64,000 bases of DNA from Lepidostoma basale (GCA_022606425.2 JAHDVF020000050.1:558001-622000), one strand, 5' to 3'; positions 1 to 9,355 are shown, numbered from the stretch's first letter. Notes: generated by a model not told the origin, from the sequence alone. Program-made: numbers and translations.

Positions 1-406
1 TGAGACATATAGAGACACATATAGTGCCTAATTACAGCTAATTTAAAAAACGGTGGATACGTGTAACATAAATTAAATAAACACAAAAGTCCGGTTCGTC
101 CATGTCAACATATGCAACATCGAAAAAAATCATTATGTGTTATTACTTTATGTGCTAAATTAAAAAAAACGGTGGATACGTGGAACATAAATTAAATAGA
201 CAATATGTGCGCCATCTAAAAAGAACATTTTGTGTTAAATTGTTTTTATTTTGTTATTTTATTTTATATCATTGTATTTTATATTATTTGTTTTAGATTT
301 ATTTTGTGGGTGTTGGACAATGCCCACTCAAACTTCTGCAGCGCCCCCTAAATGCAAAAAAAAAACGCCCACAACGGGGCGTTGGCGCCCCGGTTAAGAA
401 TCACTG
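1..406. mobile_element. hAT-like non-autonomous element, right end
   Basis: The AT-rich body holds two copies of GGTGGATACGTGTAACAT (from 52 and, with one change, from 171). It closes in a GC-rich end finishing TTAAGAATCACTG at 406, the form expected for a hAT terminus, whose ends begin CAGTG. A partial second copy of the body lies at 9786-9905. The left end is outside the window, so target duplication and length cannot be checked. There is no transposase frame. The class call rests on the terminal motif alone. Confidence 0.4.
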
Positions 407-967
407 GTTTAAAGGGTTGAAAATGTTCTCGAAGATTTCTTTGTACATTCTAACGATTTGTTTAACAAAGTTTTTTTATGTATATGTTCTCGTATATACC
501 AAATCCTATTTCGTCGGGATGGGTTAGAAGTATTCCGATAATGTATGGAGAGCGGAGAGAAATAATTCATTTGATGTGCCCTTTTCGTCGGACTTACAAA
601 GTCGAATTTGAAACTGTAATTTTTACATAATTGGGTTTCGCCAAAAGTATTTTTGTTTCCTTTATTCGTTTCCCGTCCCACCGCCACCGGTTGGGCTGAA
701 ATCCCCTTTGCCAGATAGGTCAAAGGTAGCTTTCAATTTTATCTGTTTTTTTAACGTCTAATTTCGTAATGCCCCTCTTTGATATCACCTCATTTTGTTT
801 TCCCTTTGAATCGAGACGTTTAGATCTGGTTTGATTAAACAGTAAGCAACTGTAATTGTGATTGTTCTGTTAGCGTATTTGCCCTACCGAACGGCTAATT
901 CTGTAATTCTTTGCGCCATTTGCATAGCGGATTTGTTTAAATGAATCTTTTTCCTCTCTCTCTCTCT
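407..967. other. Unassigned AT-rich sequence
   Basis: I see no gene or recognisable repeat. The short open frames here have no family resemblance and look like chance. A (TC)n run precedes the LINE fragment at 968. Confidence 0.4.
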
Positions 968-1012
968 GGTGTCAATCCTGGGATTGGTTTGCAGCAATTT
1001 CCTCTATTCTTC
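968..1012 (-). mobile_element. LINE family G, 3' end fragment
   Basis: These 45 bases repeat the 3' end of the element at 1363-1680 (CAATCCTGGGATTGGTTTGC compared with the same motif at 1368), and are related to the end at 51240. It is a 5'-truncated fragment with no coding capacity. Confidence 0.45.
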
Positions 1013-1017
1013 CAGTC

Positions 1018-1049
1018 GACCGGTTTCGGCAGCTTGCTGCCATCATCTG
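1018..1049 (-). ncRNA. Degenerate minimal hammerhead motif
   Basis: Read on the minus strand, CAGATGA, T, a perfect hairpin GGCAGC-AA-GCTGCC, then GAAACCGGTC. Helix III is the self-complementary ACCGGT and the cleavage triplet GTC is present. One core base departs from CTGANGA (U4 to A), so cleavage is not expected. The same GAAACCGGTC end occurs at 18976, 52956, 58480 and 63315. Confidence 0.5.
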
Positions 1050-1165
1050 TTTTTTTGTTTTGTTTTCATCATTCAAAATGAACTTCTACCAAGAAATTTC
1101 AATTCAAAATATTAATTATTTGAAAAAAGCAAGTTTGTTTTAATATTTACTAAAATTAAATATTT

Positions 1166-1266
1166 CTTTTTTTATATACTTTGTATACAACACTCACTTT
1201 TTAAACAAATTAAATTTAAATATTAAAACAATTTCAGACTACCCTGCCCTTCCTCAGTGATATTAT
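1166..1266 (-). repeat. Family B PLE-type repeat, single arm
   Basis: It shares the TATACTTTGTATACAACACT end and the TCCTCAGTGATATTAT block with the palindromes at 5044-5357 and 23311-23532. On the minus strand the core CTGAGGA survives, but the GAAACATGTC half is decayed to TGAAAT. It is followed at about 1305-1345 by a small inverted repeat (TTTTGACAGAT and its complement). Confidence 0.5.
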
Positions 1267-1362
1267 ATGGATATTTAACATATTATAAAATTGTTTACAA
1301 ATATGGTCAATTTTGACAGATGTTATGTTATCTGTCAAAACTGGTCATATGAGTTAGTTAGA

Positions 1363-1680
1363 AAGTTTCAATCCTGGCATTGGTTTACAGCAATTTCCTC
1401 TATTCTTCTTTTCCATTCTTCCCTGTCTTATGCGGCTCTTTTGAAATCTGCATATGATGAGCAGCGCACGTCCACCAACAGGTCCTTCAGGTACTCTCGG
1501 CGTGGGCGTCCCCTAGAGTTTGTCCTCTTGGTCATACCCTCCATTATGGCATGCAAGAGGCCTTCTTGTCGTATTACATGGCCGATCCATCACCACGCCT
1601 TTCGGACAAGGTCCTGAGTAGGTGCCTTCCTCCTTCGATTCTTTGGAGAACCTCCTCATTTGTTATGTGTTTCTAATCGT
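1363..1680 (-). mobile_element. LINE family G, C-terminal ORF2 remnant
   Basis: The minus-strand translation gives the post-RT tail common to many insect non-LTR elements: a WxIGHVIRQEG-like block, then MEGM, GRPRREYL, a DREEWKRRIEE block and a stop near 1370. It is truncated at the 5' side and frames are broken. A related copy at 51240-51890 ends with the same AANQ-like residues. There are no RT catalytic motifs in this piece. Confidence 0.6.
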
Positions 1681-1707
1681 AATAAATGTAACGTTTATTA
1701 TAGCAGC

Positions 1708-1785
1708 AAACCATCACGCAGGCGAATTTAGTCCCCGCAGAGGTACGCAGAGAGAATAGGCTGCCATACTCCTCTATCCTGATAC
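1708..1785 (-). mobile_element. RTE-like element, 3' end fragment
   Basis: A diverged copy of the RTE 3' end: CCATCACGC at 1711, the gap-bearing equivalent of the CCCCGCAGGGGTAGGCAGAG block, and the TGGACTGCCAC and TCTATCCTG blocks. Only about 78 bases remain. Confidence 0.6.
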
Positions 1786-1801
1786 ATATGTAGAAAAAAA
1801 T

Positions 1802-2262
1802 CTTCTTCTTCGATGGCCCTACAGCCCATATCGAGCCTTAGCCTCCAGTATTCTTCGCCTCCAACTCCTCCTGTCCTCCGCTTCGACCCTCCAATCTGAC
1901 ACTCTTTAACAATCTTGTTCCATCTCTCCCAACTTCATCCTCCCATCGCAGCCTTGGTCGTCCAATTGGTCTTCTACCACCTGGGTGCCACTCCAGCAAT
2001 CTTTTTGGGGTTCGCGATGACGGCATCCTCTGCACGTGACCAGCCCATCTCAGTCTATTCAGTCTGACCTGTGTGGAGAGACTGGGAGCTTTGTAAATAT
2101 TGTACAGCTCGTCATTATGCCGCACTCTCCAGCCTTCACCGTCATTCACAGGCCCCAGAAATCTGCGCAGCACCCTTATCTCTAAAGTATCCAGTCGCTT
2201 TGCAGATTTCACTGTCATTGTCCAAATAGCTACATTAAATTTGCAGCAGATTGCAAAAATTA
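1802..2262 (-). mobile_element. LINE family E, C-terminal ORF2 remnant
   Basis: The minus-strand frame 2218-1838 (126 codons) is open. It shows the usual LINE tail: KRLDTLEIRVLRRFLGP, RLNRLRWAGHVQRM, LEWHPGGRRPIGRPRLRW, then a stop. The element ends in a (GAA)n tail at 1802-1811. RT and endonuclease parts are missing, as expected from 5' truncation. Other copies are at 23958-24345 and 63635-63808, the first shorter at its 5' side. Confidence 0.7.
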
Positions 2263-2574
2263 AAATTCGTCGGGATTATATGTAAACACAAAAATTGTTA
2301 ACTGGATTATCTTGTTGGTCGTAGCCCCAGCAGCCGGTGGCCTAATTCCGTTGGCGAGATTCGCGGAATGTATTGCACCTTACTGAAATCCAATTTGCGG
2401 GCCCTCCGTTGTTGCCAACTTGGCCGAACTCAATACAAAAGTTCTCGTCCAAGTTTTCAGCAATCGATTATGCGCGGCGCCACCTCACGCCACGGCGAGG
2501 GGGATGAGCCCAAACCAAAGTATTTTTGTATTGCTGTTTGCACTTAAAAATATATAAGCATTTGAGGTTTGTTA
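2263..2574. other. Unassigned sequence
   Basis: About 310 bases with moderate GC (2320-2510). No repeat partner was seen in the window and no convincing frame. Confidence 0.35.
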
Positions 2575-3290
2575 AATGGTGTTCTAGTACCCTCCCTTGT
2601 ATATATGGAAGCGATGCATGGAACTGGCAAAAGAAGGATGAAAGAAGAATAAATGAATTAGAAATAATATATCTTAAGACAGATGTGTAGTAAATCTGTG
2701 TATGGTAGAGTGTAAAATAGTAAATCTGTATATGGTAGAGTGTAAAATAGTAAATCTGTATATGGTAGAGTGTAAAATAGTATATCTGTATATGGTAGAG
2801 TGTAAAATAATAAATCTGTATATGGTAGACTGTGAAATGCAAATATAATATGAAAAGTAAGTGGTAAATGCAAATATAAGAAGCAGAAGGAATAATGAAA
2901 GTAGAATAAATGCAGCAGATCTCTTAGACGAATGTGTGATACTCTATGTGTGAGATGTGTCGAATGAAAATACGAGTATGCAATGTGAATGCGGTGCGAA
3001 TGATGGTGTTATGAACAAAATAATGAAAGGATCATCAAGATGGTTTGAACACATGGAAAGAATGAATGGTAAAAAAGTATATGTTAACGGTGTTAATGGA
3101 ACTAAAAATAGATGCCGAGGAAAACCTGGCACGATCAAATAAATCAAATACAGAGAGATCGACCCGCGTGCATAAAACGATATATGAACGTTGAGGAATC
3201 GAGAAAAATATGTCAGTAAAGAAATATGTAGCGGTCTGTTCTTTCTGCCTACCCCTTCGGGAGACGGCGTGTTGGTTAGTTAGTAAGGTT
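2575..3290 (+). mobile_element. RTE-like element, decayed and internally duplicated
   Basis: It begins in the GVLVPTLMYGSEAWNWQKKDE region (2590-2645), then passes into a 30-base minisatellite. It restarts at about 2895 in the same coding block and runs to the 3' end (TACCCCTTCGGGAGACGGCG, then TTAGTTAG) at 3290. A 61-codon open piece (2957-3142) covers the GANDGVMNKIMKGSSRWFEHMERM part. Several frameshifts and stops are present. Confidence 0.7.
2691..2840 (+). repeat. 30-base minisatellite, five units
   Basis: Units start at 2691, 2721, 2751, 2781 and 2811. The unit is TAAATCTGTATATGGTAGAG followed by TGTAAAATAG, with one to four changes between units. It derives from the RTE reading frame: the block GGCAAATCTGTTTATGATAG at 15242 (SVYDRV) is the unexpanded form. 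The 30-base period keeps the frame as a ten-codon repeat. Confidence 0.8.
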
Positions 3291-3296
3291 TTTTTA

Positions 3297-3420
3297 AGGA
3301 TACTAATTACAAAAAAAAATTAACACATTTTTTCCTTTGTATTATAACCACTTTATTTTGAGTAAGTTGGGCCAACCGGTTTCACTCTGTAGCGAGCTTA
3401 TTCAGGGATATACACAAGCA
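3297..3420 (-). repeat. Family C PLE-type repeat with hammerhead-like motif
   Basis: The CCACTTTATTTTGAGT end and AACCGGTTTCACTCTGTA match one arm of the palindrome at 55172-55376. On the minus strand (3405-3374): CTGAATA, A, hairpin GCTC...GAGT, GAAACCGGTT. One core base is wrong (G8 to T). A sequence at 3470-3500 (ATGTCAAACCACCAAGTAAT) recurs inverted just left of 55172, so the repeat unit is longer than the palindrome. Confidence 0.55.
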
Positions 3421-3534
3421 TATGTATTTAGTTATAATACAAAGAGAAAAACTGTTTAATTTTATTTTTAAATATGTCAAACCACCAAGTAATGGCTTAT
3501 TTTCAAAGTTTGTTTATGCAACTTTATTTCTTAT

Positions 3535-3665
3535 TGATTTTTTAAACAATGATGTAAAACTTGATTTTTATTATTTTATAAGATTCTCTACGTTAAATTA
3601 TAAACAAGTAGGTTTCAATAAATTTTATGGAAATAACATGTTTCGTTATGCTATAAGATTTATGA
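3535..3665 (-). repeat. Family A palindromic repeat, one decayed arm
   Basis: It carries AAACAATGATGTAAAACTTG (3544) and AACATGTTTCG (3637), the distal and ribozyme-proximal landmarks of family A seen at 29518-29650 and 52472-52658. The core itself is no longer recognisable. Confidence 0.4.
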
Positions 3666-3727
3666 TTTTGCTGTTGAATATAGATTTTCTAAAAATATTT
3701 TTTTTTAATTAAAAAAACAACGCTGTT

Positions 3728-4316
3728 TAAACTAACTAACTAACTTACTATCACGCCATTTCCCCGGAGGGGTAGGCAGAGAGGATGAATCGCCGTAATG
3801 CTCTGTCCTGGCATACCTCTTGGGCTTCCTCTACATTCATACATCGTACCATGGACGCAAGTCGATTATTCCGAATTCGAATGTGCCGCCTTTTAGTAAT
3901 CGATTAATTTGGTCATGCCATGTTTTCTTTCATCGTCCTCGGGTTCTTTTTCCACTCACGCTGCTTGTGTACAATTTTTTAACCACTCTACTCTCGTCCA
4001 TTCGTTGCATATGTCTAAACCGTCTCAGAGATCCTTTTTTTAAATTTTATCCATGATGAAGTTACATTTCTTTTACATTTCTTTCTCATTTCATCTTTCG
4101 GTATTCTATCGTACAACGTTTTCCCGCACATTCTTCTTAGTGATCTCATTTCTACGGCGTTTATCCTGCTTTCATCCTTATTTTGCCAGCTCCAAGCTTC
4201 ACTTCCATACATGAGGGTTTGCACTGGAACTCCATTGTGTACTGCCATCTGTGCTTCTGTGGATATATTTCTATTTGCAGTAACGACTTTGAGTGCGCCA
4301 TTTATTTTTACATACG
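3728..4316 (-). mobile_element. RTE-like element, subfamily with RIPKDEMRKKCK
   Basis: It runs on the minus strand from about 4316 to the 3' end at 3728, with the (TTAG)n tail. The open piece 4248-4015 (77 codons) covers MAVHNG, LMYGSEAWSWQNKDESRINA and SLRRMCGKTLYDR. The block after that differs from the main subfamily and matches the copies at 35752-36215 and 45058-45315, so at least two RTE lineages are present. A frame break near 4060 ends the frame early. Confidence 0.75.
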
Positions 4317-5043
4317 TATTCGCTGTTTATACGCTGTTTATGTTACACTTTATTTTTTTTAAATATATTTTTGTATCTATGTACCTGTATCCTAGATTCA
4401 GAACACACTTACCCCAGAATCCATTGAAATTTTCCAAAGATTTGTATCTACCGGTATCGGAGCATTTGTATGGGGCTTTACTTTCGGATTTCCCAGGATT
4501 GGATGAAGAAGAGAGGCGTGTTAGAGGGCTCGGCGGGCATTCACAAAACGGTTCTCCCGCTTTATTTGCGATCCCCGCTCTTTTATGGTCCCCGGATACT
4601 CAGGGAGATTTTTTGTGTGGGAATTTGCTTGTTTCGGCCATTTCTTTATATCAGATTGAATGTAATGGTGGCAGGTACCGATGAAAAATATGCAAAATGC
4701 GGGCCGGGTCCCGTCTGGACTATAAATTTCCACGTTTAGTGAGTCGGCTTTATCTGCCTTCGAAGATTTCCCCTACATTCTTATTCCACACTTCGCTTTT
4801 ATACACTTTACGGACATTTTGACTACAAGGGAAAAAGTTTAAGTGCATACAATGTTTTATCAAAATCTATACAAATATTATTGTTCTACGTGTATGTATG
4901 TTAGGGAATTATTAAAATATGTTTTGTGCTGAATTGGCGATGCTTTCCAATTATAAAATATATGATTAATACGATTATCCATTATTTGGCGGAAACACTT
5001 TGTTATTTCAACATTATTTACTATTTGAATAAAAAAAAATGTC
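4317..5043. other. Unassigned sequence
   Basis: A plus-strand frame stays open from 4211 to 4684, but its first third is antisense to the RTE copy and the rest has no domain I recognise. The 4470-4740 part has higher GC and no repeat partner in the window. I do not call it a gene. Confidence 0.35.
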
Positions 5044-5096
5044 TTTTTCTTTTTTATATACTTTGTACACAACTAACTTTAAAAAAAATAAAAATA

Positions 5097-5142
5097 AATA
5101 TCAGACTTGTTTCGGACAACCCGGTCCTTCCTCAGTGATATT
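5097..5142 (-). ncRNA. Minimal hammerhead ribozyme motif, intact core
   Basis: Minus strand: AATATCA, CTGAGGA, A, hairpin GGAC-CGGGTT-GTCC, GAAA, helix III ACAAGT, C, TGATATT. Helix I is seven perfect base pairs (5136-5142 with 5097-5103). All invariant core bases of a type I hammerhead (CUGANGA, GAAA, UH cleavage site) are present. Helix III is only two pairs, so activity may need a dimer. One unpaired A follows A9, as in every family in this window. This is the best candidate here. Confidence 0.7.
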
Positions 5143-5267
5143 ATAAAGATATTTAAAATATTATAATATAATATTGTTTACAAATATGAGCAGTTTTGAC
5201 AGATGATATAAATATTTATTTTGGAACGTTTTTTAACATTTATTTAAATATTTTAAATATCTTTATA

Positions 5268-5299
5268 CTGAGGAAGGACTGGGTTGTCCGAAACATGTC
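5268..5299 (+). ncRNA. Minimal hammerhead ribozyme motif, intact core
   Basis: CTGAGGA, A, hairpin GGAC-TGGGTT-GTCC, GAAACATGTC. The core, helix II and self-complementary ACATGT are intact. Helix I is poor (an A-U and a G-U pair, then mismatch). It forms the right arm of the palindrome 5044-5357. Confidence 0.65.
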
Positions 5300-5444
5300 T
5301 GATATATTTTTTTTAAATGGTTAGGTTTGTATATACAAAGTATATAAAAAAGAAAAATACAAATAAAATATCTACAACACAAAGAATGCCGAACATAGAA
5401 AAAAAACTTTGTTATGAATTTCACAATTGATTATATTTAGTCGC

Positions 5445-5480
5445 GACAGATGTTTTGCTAACCGATGTTAGCATCGTCAG
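5445..5480 (-). ncRNA. Minimal hammerhead motif, G12 changed
   Basis: Minus strand: CTGACGA, T, hairpin GCTAAC-ATCG-GTTAGC, AAAA, ACATCTGT, C. Helix II is six perfect pairs and helix III three pairs. The GAAA is AAAA, which should abolish cleavage. The flank TTATGAATTTCACAATTGAT marks a separate family (D), whose end also recurs near 21010. Confidence 0.55.
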
Positions 5481-5510
5481 GTCTTACAATCAACTAAGAG
5501 ATACACCAGA

Positions 5511-5632
5511 AAGACTTAGTTTATATACAAAATTATTAGGATGAGAAGAAACTACACACAATATTGTAACAATCGTAATATTGTGTGTAGTTTCTCCCCC
5601 TCCTAATTATTTTTATATATAAACTAAGTCAT
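5511..5632. repeat. Inverted repeat hairpin of family D
   Basis: GACTTAGTTTATATACAAAA...GAAACTACACACAATATT is mirrored by AATATTGTGTGTAGTTTC...TATAAACTAAGTC around a centre near 5572. The arms are about 57 bases with few mismatches. It lies just beyond the hammerhead motif at 5445-5480 and is probably the inner part of the same repeat, with the second ribozyme arm lost. Confidence 0.65.
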
Positions 5633-5649
5633 TTTGAGAAACACATGTG

Positions 5650-6012
5650 CATGAAAGAGCTGAAAAGGTTGGATGTAGGTGCCAAAATTAGCGGAGTGTC
5701 AGTAAGGTGTCTCCTGTATGCGTATGACGCTGTCCTACTTGCAGACAACGAGCATAAACTACGAGTCCTGGTGAATAATGTTTTTTTAACATTTCTACAG
5801 GATTCTCCTCCTATTTAACTGTAAACAAAACAATATTTTAAATTAAATACACATTCACATTTCACAATCGAAGTCGGAGAAATCGACGAGCGCGCATGTT
5901 ACGATGTATGAATGTAGAGAAATCTAGAGAGGTGTGTCAGATTAGAGCAGTGTGGCGGTCCATCCTCCCTGTCAACCCCTACGAGGAAATGGTGTGATGT
6001 TTAGTTAGTTTC
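5650..6012 (+). mobile_element. RTE-like element with large internal deletion
   Basis: The RT palm region is readable at 5705-5785 (a LLYAYDAVLLAD block in which the usual YADD is changed to YAYD). The sequence then jumps, after about 85 unrelated bases, to the last 120 bases of the element (CGACGAGCGCGCATG, then TTAGTTAGTT). About 550 bases between these parts are gone. This is one of only two RTE copies here reaching as far 5' as the palm domain. Confidence 0.65.
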
Positions 6013-6920
6013 TCTAAGTAACATGGTATTCTTTATATTACCTTTGTAACTAAACATGTCATTTTTGTAAAAGCTCTTTTTGAATTCACATAGATTTTAA
6101 ACTTTATTTATATTAGTATTCGTCTCCTATTCGCTCGCCCCACATGTACGAGTACATCATCCGGTCACATATTGGACTGGTAAATTACCATCCCTTTGTT
6201 TCTTTACTGTTGTTTTTTTTTCCGTAATTTCTAATTTCTATCATGTTATGTTTTTATCAATCCTATGCATGTAAATTCTAATTTATATTATGTTATGTTC
6301 TTTTCTATCTCATGTAATTTCTAATTTCTCTTATGTTATCCTTATTCTCGTTTTTGTGTTTTGCCGTTATATGTTAGTTGTCTGTCTATTTGCCCAAACT
6401 TTTATATTACCTTTGTAACTAAACATGTAATTTTTGTAAAAGCCCTTGCGGCGTTTATGTCAAAATAAATAAATAAATAAATTCTACAAAATAATCAATA
6501 CATTAAAAATAATTTAAAACTATAAAAAATATATTATTTGCAAGTTTTTTTTAATAAGTACCACACTTTACATTCACTTATAAAAAAACTACGTCGAATC
6601 GACCTTTATGATCGGATTTTTTTTTCAGACGGAATAAGAAAAAAAATCTAGGAATTGTCGCAAAAGTGGCGTAACAAGAATTAAACATAGAATTAAACGG
6701 GAATAATTATGGCGAAGTGTTCCCAAATCGCCACGGTCTTTAATTATACTCTACAAGGAAGAGGGACGAATGAATGAATTCTAATTGGGCAAAGGTGCCC
6801 GGCCGCTAGTCCTTTGATATTTTTTTCCCAGTAATTACGTGCTTCTGATAACGTGAAAATTCAAAGAAAAGATTTCCACTGATTAATACCGAAGGAAAAA
6901 ATATTCTTAATATTATATCT
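6013..6920. repeat. AT-rich stretch with short tandem and direct repeats
   Basis: A block TTTATATTACCTTTGTAACT occurs at 6035 and again at 6401, the second leading into an (AAAT)n run at 6464, as in a LINE 3' end. Between them, GTAATTTCTAATTTCT repeats at 6224, 6271 and 6314 with period 43-47 bases (about 2.7 copies). No gene was seen up to 6920. Confidence 0.45.
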
Positions 6921-6924
6921 CTGT

Positions 6925-7535
6925 ATTGGATACGAGCAAACAATATGCACGCGGAGTTGGAACATAGAGTTCAAAAAGGCCTACGAGCTGCAGCCTCCTT
7001 GCGAACGTTCCTAAAGTCCAAGCTTCTATCCAGAAACACCTAGCTGCGTATTTATAATACCAACATCAAGCCAGTGGTGACATATGGTTCTGAGTCATGG
7101 AAAATGACTCGAAAAGAACAACAAAGAATCTACTGGTTTGAGAATAGGATACTTAGAATGATCCTAGGACCCAGACCCGGTGTTTCAGCGGGAACTTGTA
7201 GGCATAGGACCAACCAAGAGATCCTTACGATGACCCATCAGCCCCTTATAACGAGCACCGCGAGAGCCGGTCGCCTAGCATGGATTGGGCACGTATGCCG
7301 AGCCGAAGAGACCAGAGCAATCAAGACCCTGTATGCGTCTAGACCGACTGGAGTAAGACCTTTAGGAAGGCCTAGACAACGCCAAATGGACAATGTTCTG
7401 GCTGACCTGGCTAGGTTGGGCGAATCGGACTGCTGGGAGCAAAAAGCGCAGGATCGAGGAGTTTGGCGAAAAATCATCAAGGAGGCTAAAACTCTTCAAG
7501 AGTTGTTTAGCCATAGGAAGTAAGAAGTAAGTAAG
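6925..7535 (+). mobile_element. LINE family B, C-terminal ORF2 with long open frame
   Basis: The frame 7074-7523 (149 codons) is open: VVTYGSESWKMTRKEQQRI, ENRILRMILGP, RAGRLAWIGHVCR, GVRPLGRPRQRQMD, EQKAQDRGVWRKIIKEA, stop. Upstream coding continues in frame to about 6925 but is cut by one stop at 7040. The 3' end is a short (TAAG)n run at 7520-7535. There are no RT motifs, so this is a 5'-truncated copy. A related 3' end in the other orientation is nested at 18270-18567. Confidence 0.75.
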
Positions 7536-7579
7536 TATTGGATACAAAAGTAACATGTGGCAAATAAATGTCATTTTGG

Positions 7580-8010
7580 AATACACTTCTTCTTCTTTTG
7601 GTGCCGTGTCAGATCCCCCCCAACGTTGACGATCACTGCAGCAAAGGTATCTCTATCCTGCGCCACTTGAAACAGGTTCTGAACTCTTGTTATTCCTGTC
7701 CACTCTTTGATGTTCCGCAGCCAGGACAGCTGCCTTCTACCAACTCCCCGACGTCCCTCCACTTTACCCATTAATATCAGTCGAAGGAGGTGGTATTTTT
7801 CTTCCCTTAGCACATGACCCAAATATGAGACCTTTCTAATTTTCACACTCGACAACAGCTCTCTATTGGCTCTGGCTCTCTATAGTACGTCTGCATTACC
7901 GACCCTATCGGTCCACGGTATACGGAGCATTCTGCGGTATATCCACATCTCGAACGCTTCCAACCGGTTCATTACATTCACTTTCAAAGTCCAGACCATA
8001 TATAACATTT
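7580..8010 (-). mobile_element. LINE family F, C-terminal ORF2 remnant
   Basis: The minus-strand frame 7855-7571 reads KIRKVSYLGHVLREEKYHLL, MGKVEGRRGVGRRQLSWLRN, then an AQDRD block. Coding similarity extends upstream to about 8010 (an NRLEAFEMWIYRRMLRI-like stretch) with broken frames. It ends in (GAA)n at 7583-7595. A sister copy lies at 16945-17500 in the opposite orientation. Confidence 0.7.
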
Positions 8011-8029
8011 AATCAATCTTTGTCCAAAG

Positions 8030-8340
8030 CGAAAACGGAAGAATTATGAAAGAATCGCTACGTTGGTTCGAACATATGGAGCGCATGTGTTAAGAAATAA
8101 TGGTTAAGAAAGTATACGTAAATGATGTAAATAGAGTACGGAGTCGAGGCAGACCGAGGAAAACATGGCATGACCAAATTAATCCAATTTGAAAGGTTGT
8201 TCATGTTAGAAGTCGTGTGTGACTCGTTGTATGATTGTGGAGGAACCTAGAGAGTGTGTCAGGATAGTGTGGCGGTCCATTCTTTCTGCCAACCTCTGCG
8301 GCGAAACGGCGTGATAGTTCATTGTTGTTGTTGTTGTAAA
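8030..8340 (+). mobile_element. RTE-like element, decayed 3' fragment
   Basis: It covers the ESLRWFEHMERM block to the 3' end. Several stops and indels (for example after 8087) break the frame. The end CTGCGGCGAAACGGCGTGAT is followed by (GTT)n rather than (TTAG)n. Confidence 0.65.
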
Positions 8341-8794
8341 TTAACTGAACTAAACAATGGAACAAGTAACAAATTACGGCAAATTATAAGACTAATAATT
8401 TTATCGTTATTTTAAATGAAATGGTTATCAATATGTATTAGTCGTATTTTAATTTATTTTCCAGTAAAATTATGTATTATTCAACATTTTTCTCTGTTCG
8501 GTTCAAACGAAATAAAAACAATTCTCTCCGCTCTACGAGTATGATTGGAAAGAAAAGAGATTTTCTTTCATTGCCCACGAGGACAGTTTTTCACGCCAAT
8601 ATTCAGTCAAGCGTTATGTATTCGTATCGATTTCCTTTTGAACTGAAATCGAAAACAAACGACATTATTCTTAATCTTATTGTTCAAAATTTATTGTATT
8701 AATGTTTCGTTTTTGTTATTGCGTCTTTGGAACTTTGGAATCGATTAATTTTAAAGATTATTGTATCATCAAAATAATAATAATTAAATGTATG

Positions 8795-8862
8795 AACGCG
8801 AAGCATGGAACTGGCAAAAGAAGGATGAAAGTAGAATTAATTCAGTAGAAATGAGATCTACT
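8795..8862 (+). mobile_element. RTE-like fragment cut by a palindromic repeat
   Basis: GAAGCATGGAACTGGCAAAA to GAAATGAGATCT is RTE coding (the EAWNWQKKDESRINSVEMRS block). It stops abruptly where the palindrome 8858-9355 begins. No continuation is seen on the far side, so part was lost. Confidence 0.65.
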
Positions 8863-8922
8863 TTGGGAATTGAAAAAACATTGTTTAAACCACTTTTTAA
8901 TAAAAAAAACATTAAAATACAC

Positions 8923-8953
8923 GACATGTTTCAGAGGATACCTCCATCTTCAG
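8923..8953 (-). ncRNA. Minimal hammerhead ribozyme motif, intact core
   Basis: Minus strand: TACAC, CTGAAGA, T, hairpin GGAGG-TAT-CCTCT, GAAACATGTC, GTGTA. Helix I is five perfect pairs (8954-8958 with 8918-8922). Helix II has four Watson-Crick pairs and one G-U. All core bases are present. Confidence 0.68.
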
Positions 8954-9260
8954 GTGTAAAAATATAACAAAATCTAAACAAAGAAAGACTAATAAAAAAT
9001 GCATTTAAAATTCGATACAAAATTTCAAAATTAAAAATTAAGATGGGCTATTTGTTATAAGTAGGTACTAACAATTATTTTTTTACAGTAAAATAATAAA
9101 TAACATTAAACAATAATAATACATGATGATAATATAATTTAGAAAAAAACATTCATTTGAAAAGATATAATTTGTATAGAAATTAATAAATGATTAATTT
9201 GCATTTGGTTGGGATTGGGAGCTTTTTTATATTTTATATTGTTATATTATATTTTTACAC

Positions 9261-9291
9261 CTGAAGATGGAGGTATCCTCTGAAACATGTC
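9261..9291 (+). ncRNA. Minimal hammerhead ribozyme motif, intact core
   Basis: TACAC (9256-9260), CTGAAGA, T, hairpin GGAGG-TAT-CCTCT, GAAACATGTC, GTGTA (9292-9296). It is base-for-base the inverted partner of the motif at 8923-8953, with helix I of five perfect pairs. Confidence 0.68.
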
Positions 9292-9355
9292 GTGTATTTT
9301 AATATTTTTTAATTAAATATTGGTTTAAACAATGTTTTTTTAATTCCCAAAGTAG

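Larger units (their letters stand above)
5044..5357. repeat. Family B palindromic repeat with two hammerhead motifs
   Basis: The ends are a perfect 24-base inverted repeat (5044-5067 and 5334-5357, beginning TTTTTCTTTTTTATATAC). Each arm carries a minimal hammerhead pointing outward: minus at 5097-5142 and plus at 5268-5299. The centre (5145-5265) is AT-rich. There is no coding sequence. The same architecture is at 23311-23532. Confidence 0.75.
8858..9355. repeat. Family E palindromic repeat with two intact hammerheads
   Basis: The ends mirror each other over about 95 bases (CTACTTTGGGAATTGAAAAA at 8858 and its complement ending at 9355). Each arm carries an intact minimal hammerhead with a five-pair helix I. 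The 270-base centre is AT-rich, without a frame. The same centre sequence (AAACAAAGAAAGACTAATAA) recurs in the sister palindrome 58925-59270, so this is a true repeat family and not a chance palindrome. Confidence 0.75.

Noticed and set aside
2691..2840. CRISPR array
   Set aside because: Units are contiguous without spacers, in a eukaryotic LINE context.
2468..2873. Tyr/Phe/Leu-rich repeat proteins on the minus strand
   Set aside because: They are translations of the 30-base minisatellite on the non-coding strand.
4211..4684. 157-codon plus-strand open frame as a gene
   Set aside because: Its first third is antisense to an RTE copy and the rest has no domain or coding signal I can support.
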